7,021 nt of DNA from Bacteroidia bacterium (GTDB lineage: Bacteria > Bacteroidota > Bacteroidia > Flavobacteriales > Flavobacteriaceae): assembly GCA_030429325.1 (NCBI GenBank), contig JAUICT010000103.1:1-7021 (forward strand), written 5' to 3'. The notes beneath the pieces were generated by a model. That model saw only the letters and a list, made by a program, of their open reading frames with translations, searched no databases and was not told where the DNA came from. This document shows positions 1 through 5,837 of the stretch, piece after piece. The position numbers and the translations under genes were made by a program. Within the stretch, counting starts at the first letter, position 1; each line of letters opens with the position of its first letter.

Positions 1-44
1 TGTCATTTTAACCCTGCAAAAGATATATTCTCGGATGAAAAATA

Positions 45-67
45 TATTTTTGTCAATCATAAATTTG
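45..67 (+). promoter_or_regulatory. candidate -7 boxes upstream of glutamine synthetase
   Basis: Two exact matches to the Bacteroidota -7 consensus TAnnTTTG lie in the short upstream region: TATTTTTG at 45-52 and TAAATTTG at 60-67. Neither has a convincing TTG -33 element about 19 bases upstream. The region is AT-rich, so one or both matches could be chance. If the second is used, the leader before the ATG at 90 would be only about 15 bases. No Shine-Dalgarno sequence is visible, which is normal for this phylum. Confidence 0.35.
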
Positions 68-89
68 AGAACAAATAACTAGCACGATT

Positions 90-1100
90 ATGAGCAAATC
101 TAAATTAGAGTACATCTGGTTGGATGGTTATGAGCCAACGGCCAACATGAGAAGCAAAACTAAAATTGAGGACGATTTTAGCGGGAAATTGGAAGATTGC
201 CCCATTTGGTCTTTTGATGGGAGTTCTACCCAACAAGCAGAAGGTGGTTCATCTGACTGTTTATTGAAGCCTGTGGCCATTTACCCTGACCCAGCTCGAA
301 AGAATGGTTATTTGGTAATGGCTGAGGTATTGAATTCCGATGGCACGCCTCACGCTTCAAACTCAAGGAACACCATAGATGATGAGAACGATGATTTCTG
401 GTTCGGTTTTGAACAAGAATACTTTATTATGGACACCCACACCCAACTTCCTCTAGGCTTCCCTGTTGGAGGTTACCCTGGCCCACAAGGTCTCTACTAT
501 TGCTCTGTTGGTGGAAAAAACACCCATGGCAGGGAAATTGTTGAAAGACACGCTGACCTTTGCATAGAAGCCGGTCTCAACTTTGAAGGTATCAACCAAG
601 AAGTAGCTTGTGGTCAATGGGAATTCCAGATTTTTGCCAAAGGTGCCAAAAATGCCGGTGACCAAATTTGGGTTGCCCGTTATTTATTGGACAGATTGAC
701 CGAAGAGTATGATTACTATATTGAATACCACCCAAAACCTATAAAAGGAGATTGGAACGGTTCTGGTATGCACGCCAACTTCTCCAACACCACTTTAAGA
801 ACCTGTGGTTCCAAAGAAACCTACGAGAAAATTTGTGAGGCTTTCCGACCTGTAACCAAAGAACACATTGCTGTATATGGCGAGTTCAATGACCAACGAT
901 TGACCGGTCTTCACGAAACCCAATCCATAAATGAATTCAGCTATGGTGTCTCAGATAGAGGAGCATCTATCCGTATTCCGATTCTAACCGTAGAGAAAGG
1001 ATGGAAAGGATGGTTGGAAGACAGAAGACCTGCTTCCAATGCAGACCCTTATAGAGTGGCTGCCAGAATCATTACTACGGTAAAATCTGCCAACGCATAG
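90..1100 (+). CDS. type II (eukaryote-like) glutamine synthetase
   Basis: This cytoplasmic enzyme makes glutamine from glutamate, ammonia and ATP, the entry point of ammonium assimilation. The 336 residues match the short GSII class (about 340-370 aa) rather than the 450-aa GSI class. The N-terminal beta-grasp domain contains WSFDGSST (40-47). The catalytic domain follows, with EQEY (E108, E110), GGYPGPQG (127-134) and INQEVACGQWEFQ (E171, E178), which supply the metal ligands. It also has SGMHAN (H228, ammonia/glutamate site), QRLTGLHET (R270), DRGASIRIP (R290, R295) and the LEDRRP signature (E310, R312). All expected active-site residues are present, so it should be functional. The ATG at 90 is the first start, and the N-terminus aligns naturally with the family. 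The gene appears to be transcribed alone and ends at a hairpin terminator. From memory, flavobacteria often carry a type III glutamine synthetase next to this gene, but that neighbour is outside the window. I leave the gene symbol blank because usage varies. Confidence 0.95.
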   Translation: MSKSKLEYIWLDGYEPTANMRSKTKIEDDFSGKLEDCPIWSFDGSSTQQAEGGSSDCLLKPVAIYPDPARKNGYLVMAEVLNSDGTPHASNSRNTIDDENDDFWFGFEQEYFIMDTHTQLPLGFPVGGYPGPQGLYYCSVGGKNTHGREIVERHADLCIEAGLNFEGINQEVACGQWEFQIFAKGAKNAGDQIWVARYLLDRLTEEYDYYIEYHPKPIKGDWNGSGMHANFSNTTLRTCGSKETYEKICEAFRPVTKEHIAVYGEFNDQRLTGLHETQSINEFSYGVSDRGASIRIPILTVEKGWKGWLEDRRPASNADPYRVAARIITTVKSANA

Positions 1101-1141
1101 GTTTTTTGCCTACCATAGTGTATAAATTAGTTGTTGATTAT

Positions 1142-1174
1142 AAAAAACCGTCCCATTACCGGGGCGGTTTTTTT
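1142..1174. terminator. bidirectional intrinsic terminator
   Basis: A 13-bp stem (1142-1154 with 1161-1173; one G-T wobble) encloses the 6-base loop ATTACC. The GC core CCG-CCC/GGGGCGG is flanked by a run of A on the left and T on the right, so it can end transcription in both directions. It serves glutamine synthetase on the plus strand and the antiporter on the minus strand. The antiporter stop codon (1173-1175) overlaps the edge of the hairpin. Confidence 0.9.
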
Positions 1175-2111
1175 AGTTTACGGTGAAATACACAAACAAA
1201 ATATAGAAGGCAAGGAGTATAATACCGTCCCGCCATCCGAGCCGCAACCCTTTTGGAAAAAAGACCAAAGGAAGTATCAGGAAGGATATGCCCAACATCC
1301 AAAAGATATCACTAGACAGTAAGCCCTGATCCACAACAGTTATTGGGGTGATTATGGAAGTAATCCCCAAGACCGCCAAAAGGTTAAAAATATTGGACCC
1401 TATCAAATTCCCCAGCGAAATGGCTTTTTCCTTTTTCAAAACCGCAATTACTGAAGCAGCCAATTCTGGGATACTGGTACCCACGGATACCACGGTTATT
1501 CCGATGACCCTATCACTCACCCCAAAGGAAGACGCCATTCCTACAGCGCCATCTATTAAAAATTCTGAGCCACCCCAAAGTGCGGTACCACCCAAACCCA
1601 AGAACAATGCAGTCTTGTACATAGGAAGAGGTATGTCATCTTCCGGCATTTCATCCACTACTGCCGTTTTTTGAAAACGAAGAAGATAAACCAAAAACAA
1701 GAACAGCATAGCAACCAGAATAATACCTTCATACTGTTGCAGTACCCCATCAAAATAAATAAATCCACAAAAAAGTAACGAAGCTACCATCATTACAGGC
1801 CAATCGGTGGTATAAAAATTCTTTCGGACATCTATACTCCCCATAAGTACCGTAACGGCCAACACCAAGCCCAAATTGGCAATATTGGAACCTACCACAT
1901 TGCCCAAGGCCAAATCCGGAAATCCATCCAAAGCGGCCTTAATGCTCACTATAAGTTCCGGGGCAGATGTAGCAAACGAGACCACTGTCATCCCAATTAC
2001 AATTTTGGGTATAGCCAATCTGAGGGAAAGTGCCACTGCAGATTTTAATAACCAGTTTCCTCCTGCAATTAGCAATACAAGACCCAGAACAATAAAAAGT
2101 AAGTTTTCCAA
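1173..2111 (-). CDS. calcium/sodium antiporter (CaCA family, YrbG-like)
   Basis: This is an inner-membrane cation/Ca2+ exchanger of 312 residues, the usual length for bacterial members. It is almost entirely hydrophobic, consistent with about ten membrane segments. It has the two inverted alpha repeats that define the family. Alpha-1 is GMTVVSFATSAPE (40-52) followed by GNVVGSN (70-76). Alpha-2 is GITVVSVGTSIPE (204-216) followed by GNLIGSN (234-240). E52 and E216 are the conserved acidic ion-binding residues. A short acidic loop (about 150-162, DEMPEDD) joins the two halves. The start codon is TTG at 2111-2109. No ATG lies nearby upstream in frame, and MENLLFIVLG is a natural family N-terminus that leads straight into the first helix. 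The gene converges with glutamine synthetase and shares its terminator. The family assignment is firm. The true substrates (Ca2+ with Na+, K+ or H+) cannot be read from sequence. Confidence 0.93.
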   Translation of the reverse strand: MENLLFIVLGLVLLIAGGNWLLKSAVALSLRLAIPKIVIGMTVVSFATSAPELIVSIKAALDGFPDLALGNVVGSNIANLGLVLAVTVLMGSIDVRKNFYTTDWPVMMVASLLFCGFIYFDGVLQQYEGIILVAMLFLFLVYLLRFQKTAVVDEMPEDDIPLPMYKTALFLGLGGTALWGGSEFLIDGAVGMASSFGVSDRVIGITVVSVGTSIPELAASVIAVLKKEKAISLGNLIGSNIFNLLAVLGITSIITPITVVDQGLLSSDIFWMLGISFLILPLVFFPKGLRLGWRDGIILLAFYILFVYFTVN

Positions 2112-2736
2112 AGAGTACGAATTTGTGGCAAATATATATGAAGATTTATTAATGGTTGAGCTTCAAGAAAAGTGTTGCCAACTTGAGCAAAAATCTATCT
2201 AAACCGAGCGCTATTTTGTTATGAAAAGTGGCGAAGGAATTTATTAAATCCTACCAGACCCAATAATGAAATGATCAAAAAAGCCCCATTTTTAAACAAA
2301 ACTCCCCTTGGTTTTCAAAAAAGACTTAAAAACAGCCCTGCAATTATTACATTTTATAATTATTTCAAGGTTATTATATTTAAATATGTAACTAGTTCCA
2401 AGGCGTATTAAAAATATTGAAGGGCCATCTCATTTAAAAGACTACAATCCTGTATGCAATTGTATAGATTCTTGGTCAAAAACTTGGAGACATGATTTCT
2501 ATCATTTTAAATTGAAAAAACAAAATCAGAAAACAACCATTTTTTAACCCAAAATCCATCTACCGATGATAACTATTGTGAAACTTTTTGTGATGCTCCT
2601 CATCCTCATCATTGAATCAATTTTCATATGATGCAGTACATCTTCTTGACCTACAATTTCCCTTTTATTAAAAGTTTAGCATTTATGTTCTACTGATTTG
2701 ATTATTTTACACTTGTAACAAATCAACTTAAAAAAA
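2112..2736. other. gene-poor AT-rich intergenic stretch
   Basis: These 625 bases separate the divergent antiporter and DUF885 genes. I see no convincing gene, RNA or long repeat. Two tiny plus-strand reading frames exist. One (2271-2411, 46 codons, start MIKKAPFLNK) has no promoter or family resemblance. The other (2566-2631, 21 codons) is strongly hydrophobic. Close to the DUF885 start, TACACTTG (2708-2715) is a one-mismatch -7 box with no good -33 partner and may be that gene's promoter. The stretch is long for a flavobacterial intergenic region, so a decayed gene or an unrecognised small RNA is possible. Confidence 0.6.
2129..2136 (-). promoter_or_regulatory. putative -7 box for the antiporter
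   Basis: On the minus strand TATATTTG is an exact TAnnTTTG -7 box, ending 18 bases before the TTG start at 2111. The transcript would then have a very short leader. The nearest upstream TTG is about 27 bases from the box, longer than the usual 17-23, so the -33 element is weak or absent. Confidence 0.4.
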
Positions 2737-4515
2737 GTGAAAAAAATAACAATTCTAGCCATGGCATTTTTAGCCATGACGTCCTGCAAACAAGAAGCAA
2801 AGAAAGAGGAAGCCCCTTCCCAAAGTGATGAGTTCTCCAAAGTATTGGACAATTATTATGAGGATGGACTCAAACTGAATCCATTGGCTGCCACCTTGGC
2901 CGGTGACCACAGATATGACGATTCATTTGCCAATCCACTTTCCGATACCTACAAGGAAAAATCAAAATCCTATTATGAAGGGTATAAAGAAATGCTGTCT
3001 CAATTCCCGGATGAAAATCTTACTGAAAGTGAGCAAATGAGCAAGGCCATTCTCTTATGGGAGTGCAACATTAATCTGGAAGAGTTTAATTTCAACGCCG
3101 ATCTTACCCCTATTGACCAAATGTGGTCCCTTAATTTATTCGTGGGGCAGTTGGCAAGTGGAGCCAGCGCCCAGCCCTTTAAAACAGTCCAAGATTACGA
3201 AAATTGGATGAAACGGGTAGATGACTATTTGGAATGGCTATCCAGTACCGAAACCAAAATGAGGGAAGGTATGCAAAAGGGTCATGTGCTTCCAAAGTCA
3301 TTGATTGTGAAGGTACTTCCCCAACTTCAATCCCAAACGATCAAAGATATTGATCAGCATCTTTTTTATCAGCCCATAAAGAACATGCCAGCAGATTTTA
3401 CTGATGAACAAAAGACATCACTAACCGCTTCGTATGCAGACATGATTACAAACAAGATCATTCCAGCCTACGAAAGCTTATACAATTTCATGAGCACCGA
3501 CTACCTAGCTACCGGCAGAGAAACGAGTGGCATACAAGGCGAACCCAATGGGGATGCCTATTATGCCCATCAAATTAAAAAATACACTACCACCAACATG
3601 ACTGCAGCCGAAATCCACGAATTGGGATTGAGCGAGGTGGCCCGTATACGTTCCGAAATGGAAAAAGTAAAGGCCCAGGTTGGTTTTGAAGGGGATTTAA
3701 AAGCATTCTTCGACTATGTCCGAAACCATAAGGACCTTATGCCATTTACTGAACCACAGCAGGTAATTGACAACTTCAATGCTATTCATGAGCGCATGAA
3801 GCCACAGATTGAAAAACTTTTTGACCAAAAACCAAAAACCCCTTTTGAGGTACGACGCACCGAGGCTTTTCGTGAAAATTCGGCAAGTGCTGAGTACAAC
3901 CAAGGATCCTTGGACGGTACCCGACCTGGTATTTTTTATGTTCCCATCCCCGACGCCAGTAAATACAATACCTATTCGGATGAGTCCCTTTTCCTTCATG
4001 AAGCCATCCCCGGTCATCATTACCAAATCTCCTTGACCCAAGAGAACGAGGAGCTTCCCCAGTTCAGAAAGACACTTTGGTATAGTGGATATGGCGAAGG
4101 ATGGGCCCTTTATACTGAGTCTTTGGGCAAAGAATTGGGACTGTACACGGACCCCTACCAATATTTTGGAATGTTGGGAGCTGAAATGCACCGAGCTGTG
4201 CGTCTTGTGGTAGACACAGGCCTACATTCAAAAGGGTGGACCCGTGAAGAGGCCATTCAATATTCCTTGGACAATGAAGCTGAGTCCGAGGCCAGTATCA
4301 TTTCGGAAATTGAACGGTACATGGCCAACCCTGGTCAAGCTTTATCCTATAAAATAGGACAATTGAAAATTAGGGAACTTCGCAAAAAGGCTGAAGATGC
4401 TCTAGGGGACACCTTCAATATTGGGCAATTCCATAACCAAGTTTTGGAGACCGGTTGTGTTCCTTTGGCTTTATTGGAGGATAAAATTGACCTTTGGATT
4501 GCTTCCAACAAATAA
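2737..4515 (+). CDS. DUF885-family putative metallopeptidase, lipoprotein
   Basis: This 592-aa protein has a lipoprotein signal peptide: MKK, a hydrophobic stretch, then MTSC with Cys17 as the acylation site. It should be anchored in a membrane facing the periplasm or cell surface. A charged linker (18-30) leads into an alpha-helical DUF885 domain covering most of the protein. The C-terminal half carries the family's hallmark motifs: HEAIPGHH (421-428), GYGEGWALYTE (451-461), and EMHRAVRLVVDTGLH (483-497). DUF885 is grouped with zinc-peptidase-like folds, and H421, E422, H427/H428 and E454 are plausible metal or catalytic residues. The natural substrate is unknown, and peptidase activity is inferred from the family. 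The start is GTG at 2737, because it supplies the KK n-region of the signal peptide. The next in-frame ATG (2761) would leave a signal too short to work. The gene stands alone, with a long upstream gap and a terminator directly after it. Confidence 0.9.
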   Translation: MKKITILAMAFLAMTSCKQEAKKEEAPSQSDEFSKVLDNYYEDGLKLNPLAATLAGDHRYDDSFANPLSDTYKEKSKSYYEGYKEMLSQFPDENLTESEQMSKAILLWECNINLEEFNFNADLTPIDQMWSLNLFVGQLASGASAQPFKTVQDYENWMKRVDDYLEWLSSTETKMREGMQKGHVLPKSLIVKVLPQLQSQTIKDIDQHLFYQPIKNMPADFTDEQKTSLTASYADMITNKIIPAYESLYNFMSTDYLATGRETSGIQGEPNGDAYYAHQIKKYTTTNMTAAEIHELGLSEVARIRSEMEKVKAQVGFEGDLKAFFDYVRNHKDLMPFTEPQQVIDNFNAIHERMKPQIEKLFDQKPKTPFEVRRTEAFRENSASAEYNQGSLDGTRPGIFYVPIPDASKYNTYSDESLFLHEAIPGHHYQISLTQENEELPQFRKTLWYSGYGEGWALYTESLGKELGLYTDPYQYFGMLGAEMHRAVRLVVDTGLHSKGWTREEAIQYSLDNEAESEASIISEIERYMANPGQALSYKIGQLKIRELRKKAEDALGDTFNIGQFHNQVLETGCVPLALLEDKIDLWIASNK

Positions 4516-4524
4516 GAATTCCAT

Positions 4525-4551
4525 AAAAGGGCCAACTAAGTTGGCCTTTTT
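4525..4551 (+). terminator. intrinsic terminator after the DUF885 gene
   Basis: A 12-bp stem (4525-4536 with 4540-4551, one G-T wobble) with a 3-base TAA loop is followed by TCTTTTTC. It begins 10 bases after the stop codon. The core is GGGCCAAC/GTTGGCCT. Read in reverse it has only a short T run, so it is mainly a plus-strand terminator. Confidence 0.9.
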
Positions 4552-4591
4552 CTTTTTCCAACTCTGCAAAGGAGCAACCCAATATCTTGGT

Positions 4592-4599
4592 TATATTTG
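4592..4599 (+). promoter_or_regulatory. -7 box ahead of the small frameshifted gene
   Basis: TATATTTG is an exact TAnnTTTG box located 21 bases before the ATG at 4621, a typical flavobacterial arrangement. No TTG is found at the expected -33 spacing. It lies just after the DUF885 terminator, so the small gene would be a separate transcription unit. Confidence 0.5.
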
Positions 4600-4620
4600 C
4601 CTTAACTAACACCTAACACC

Positions 4621-4757
4621 ATGTTTTTCAAAATTTTGTCAATAAGGCAATACTTCCTTCCTATACCAAAAAGGGATTGGACCTTTCCAAGGCTTCCAAA
4701 TTACAATTGGCCATTATAGGCTGGCGGTACTATGTCACCAAAAACGCTTTGAATTAA
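4621..4757 (+). pseudogene. small conserved-looking protein gene with a frameshift
   Basis: The ATG at 4621 opens MFFKILS and then runs out of sense, stopping at 4717-4719. The frame entered from about 4641 is open to TAA at 4755 and reads protein-like: NKAILPSYTKKGLDLSKA, then KLQLAIIGWRYYVTKNALN. Adding one base to any of the T or A runs at 4623-4637 would join the two parts into one 45-aa protein, for example MFFKIFVNKAILPSYT. I recall very similar short basic proteins in flavobacterial genomes, sometimes labelled SsrA-binding protein, but I cannot check that here and treat the function as unknown. A -7 box sits 21 bases upstream. The last four bases overlap the end of apt on the other strand. 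This is either a real frameshift or a homopolymer sequencing error. Confidence 0.65.
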
Positions 4758-5266
4758 TATTGCAGAAGAGCTTCTATTTGGTAACCGTTTAGTTTTTTGG
4801 CTCCATTTAAGAAGGTAAGCTCTATTAAGAAATTGCATTGTACCACTTCTCCACCAAGTTTTTCAATCAGCTTGCAAACAGCACTGGCCGTTCCTCCCGT
4901 AGCAAGTACATCATCATGCACCAACACTTTTTCTCCTTTTTTTATGGCGTCTGTGTGGATTTCCAAAGTTTCCGAACCGTATTCCAGCTCATAGGATTCC
5001 GAAATGGTAGTATAGGGAAGTTTTCCGGACTTTCTCACTGGCACAAACCCGGCTCCTATGCGAGAGGCTATTAATGGCGCAAATATAAACCCCCTACTAT
5101 CAACCCCTACCACTTTATCAACGTGCATGTGACTTGCAAAACCGCAAAGAACATCACAGGCTTTATTCAGTGCTTCAGGATTGTTTAAAAGTGGTGTTAT
5201 ATCCTTAAAATTCACACCAGGTTTTGGAAAGTCTTCGATATCACGAATGTAGGAAGCAAAATCCAT
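4754..5266 (-). CDS. apt: adenine phosphoribosyltransferase
   Basis: This cytoplasmic purine-salvage enzyme converts adenine and PRPP to AMP and pyrophosphate. The 170 residues are the normal APRT length. FPKPGVNFKDITPLL (13-27) is the adenine-site N-terminal motif, and VVGVDSRGFIFA (52-63) is the first core strand and loop. RKSGKLPY (78-85) through LEYGSETLEIHTDAI (94-108) forms the flexible flap. The PRPP-binding motif is VLVHDDVLATGGTASA (114-129), with D118, D119 and the ATGGT loop intact; His replaces the commoner Val just before the two Asp. The ATG at 5266 gives the standard short N-terminus. The gene diverges from the tRNA-Arg/GIY-YIG promoter and converges, with a 4-base overlap, on the small frameshifted gene. 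TACCTTTA (minus strand, 5301-5294) is a one-mismatch -7 box that may drive it. Confidence 0.95.
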   Translation of the reverse strand: MDFASYIRDIEDFPKPGVNFKDITPLLNNPEALNKACDVLCGFASHMHVDKVVGVDSRGFIFAPLIASRIGAGFVPVRKSGKLPYTTISESYELEYGSETLEIHTDAIKKGEKVLVHDDVLATGGTASAVCKLIEKLGGEVVQCNFLIELTFLNGAKKLNGYQIEALLQY

Positions 5267-5285
5267 AATTTTTTGACAGGTGAGG

Positions 5286-5317
5286 TTTTGCAGTAAAGGT
5301 AAAAAGAAATATATTTG
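5286..5317 (+). promoter_or_regulatory. strong flavobacterial promoter, probably the original tRNA-Arg promoter
   Basis: TTTTG at 5286-5290 (-33) and TATATTTG at 5310-5317 (-7) are separated by exactly 19 bases. This is the best promoter match in the window. The -7 box ends 14 bases before a copy of the tRNA-Arg 5' end (5332-5340), the spacing expected for a tRNA promoter. It now sits in front of the GIY-YIG gene and probably drives it and the tRNA together. Confidence 0.8.
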
Positions 5318-5330
5318 CAGCCCTATTAAA

Positions 5331-5340
5331 AGGCCGCGTG
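5331..5340 (+). repeat. direct repeat copy 1: duplicated tRNA-Arg 5' end
   Basis: AGGCCGCGTG is identical to 5626-5635, where it is the base before, and first nine bases of, the complete tRNA-Arg. The copies are 295 bases apart and bracket the GIY-YIG ORF. After this copy the sequence stops resembling a tRNA (CCCGCCCG rather than GCGCAACT), so only the start of the tRNA is duplicated. Confidence 0.8.
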
Positions 5341-5376
5341 CCCGCCCGTTCCAAAGGGAACGTTCGGACGGGGCGC
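5338..5376 (+). promoter_or_regulatory. GC-rich leader hairpin before the GIY-YIG ORF
   Basis: CGTTCC (5347-5352) pairs with GGAACG (5357-5362) around a 4-base loop. The flanks GCCCGCC (5340-5346) and GGACGGGGC (5366-5374) extend the helix with small bulges. In AT-rich surroundings this is conspicuous. No T run follows, so it does not look like a terminator. It may hide or stabilise the nuclease message, or be an end of the inserted element. Confidence 0.55.
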
Positions 5377-5391
5377 AAAAATGACATTTTG

Positions 5392-5649
5392 ATGTTCTTT
5401 GTTTATGTGCTGTACAGTTCTAAATTCGAGCGATATTATGTTGGTTTCACCAAGGATATTGCTAGACGATTGAAGGAACACAACACAGGAAAAACCACAT
5501 CGACCAAACCATTTGTTCCTTGGAAGTTGGTTCATGAAGAAAGTTTCGAAACTTTAGCAGAGGCTCGAAAAAGAGAAAAATACTTGAAATCGGCTGCTGG
5601 AAGAAGATGGAGAAAATTACATATTAGGCCGCGTGGCGCAACTGAATAG
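5392..5649 (+). CDS. small GIY-YIG nuclease-family protein ending inside the tRNA gene
   Basis: This 85-aa single-domain GIY-YIG protein has the split signature VYVLYS (4-9) and YYVG (15-18). It also has the helix with the catalytic Arg and His (ARRLKEH, 24-30, R26 likely catalytic) and EARKREKYLKS (57-67), with E62 as the likely metal ligand. Members cut DNA or are uncharacterised; some GIY-YIG proteins are homing endonucleases. The ATG at 5392 is chosen because MFFVYVLYS is the family's usual N-terminus. A GTG at 5338 would add 18 residues encoded by the hairpin leader. A three-codon ORF (5381-5392) overlaps the start as TGATG and could couple translation. The last residues, RPRGATE, and the stop TAG (5647-5649) are encoded by tRNA-Arg, so the natural C-terminal tail has been replaced or fused. 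All core residues are intact, so it may be active. It lies between a tRNA-type promoter and the tRNA, flanked by 10-base direct repeats. Confidence 0.85.
   Translation: MFFVYVLYSSKFERYYVGFTKDIARRLKEHNTGKTTSTKPFVPWKLVHEESFETLAEARKREKYLKSAAGRRWRKLHIRPRGATE
5626..5635 (+). repeat. direct repeat copy 2 at the tRNA-Arg 5' end
   Basis: This is the second AGGCCGCGTG, identical to 5331-5340. It covers one base upstream plus the first nine bases of the intact tRNA and marks the right edge of the putative insertion. Confidence 0.8.
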
Positions 5650-5700
5650 CGCATCTGATTACGGCTCAGAAGGTTGCAGGTTTGAATCCTGCCGCGGTCA
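5627..5700 (+). tRNA. tRNA-Arg (anticodon ACG)
   Basis: A complete 74-base cloverleaf is present. The acceptor stem is GGCCGCG/CGCGGTC (one G-U pair) and the D stem is GCGC/GCGC. The anticodon stem is TCTGA/TCAGA, with loop TTACGGC placing anticodon ACG at 5661-5663. The T stem is GCAGG/CCTGC, and the discriminator is A5700. CCA is not encoded. ACG is normally edited to ICG by TadA and reads CGU, CGC and CGA. The D loop has G18-A19 (5645) instead of G18-G19, and the T loop has T56 (5683) instead of C56, which together preserve a tertiary pair as A-U. The first 23 bases also encode the end of the upstream GIY-YIG protein. A terminator follows at 5726. Confidence 0.93.
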
Positions 5701-5725
5701 CTGGGCAGCAATGCCAAACTAAAAG

Positions 5726-5760
5726 AAAACCTTGCAATCTCATAGATTTTGCAAGGTTTT
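5726..5760 (+). terminator. intrinsic terminator after tRNA-Arg
   Basis: A perfect 12-bp stem, AAAACCTTGCAA (5726-5737) with TTGCAAGGTTTT (5749-5760), has an 11-base loop. It begins 25 bases after the tRNA and would end the GIY-YIG/tRNA transcript. It lies between the tRNA and the integrase remnant, so the remnant is not co-transcribed with the tRNA. Confidence 0.85.
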
Positions 5761-5837
5761 CGCCGTTTTTGGCCCATCCATCAATTTGTATTGACTTGTT
5801 TCCTTTCACCAGCAAATCGGTTAACAGATTTTCGAGA

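Larger units (their letters stand above)
5331..5625 (+). mobile_element. putative 295-base GIY-YIG insertion in tRNA-Arg
   Basis: This is the unit from the first to the second copy of AGGCCGCGTG. It holds the duplicated tRNA start, the GC-rich hairpin and almost the whole GIY-YIG ORF. Removing it would place the promoter at 5286-5317 directly in front of an intact tRNA-Arg with a normal leader of about 14 bases from the -7 box. That clean reconstruction is the main evidence for insertion. No terminal inverted repeats or transposase are seen. A homing-type event, or a capture that replaced the tRNA 5' end, fits better than an IS. Confidence 0.55.

Noticed and set aside
453..665. Minus-strand 70-codon open frame inside glutamine synthetase
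   Set aside because: It is a shadow of a clearly conserved gene on the opposite strand, with no promoter and no family resemblance.
2271..2411. 46-codon plus-strand frame (MIKKAPFLNK...) in the long intergenic region
   Set aside because: It has no good promoter or start signal and no resemblance to known proteins, and its AT-rich composition looks like spacer.
3697..4191. Minus-strand 164-codon open frame inside the DUF885 gene
   Set aside because: It lies wholly over the HEAIPGHH and GEGWALYTE coding region. Its translation has no recognisable domain and it is best explained as an antisense shadow.
5331..5376. A second, degenerate tRNA beginning at the first AGGCCGCGTG copy
   Set aside because: After nine bases the sequence forms a single long hairpin with no D, anticodon or T arm, so it is a partial duplication and not a tRNA.
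5338..5391. GTG at 5338 as an upstream start for the GIY-YIG protein
   Set aside because: The added 18 residues are encoded by the duplicated tRNA end and hairpin. The family N-terminus aligns with the ATG at 5392.
5532..5777. 81-codon minus-strand frame across the tRNA (contains RIQTCNLLSRNQ)
   Set aside because: It is a translation of the reverse complement of tRNA-Arg and the nuclease ORF, a common annotation artefact at tRNA genes.
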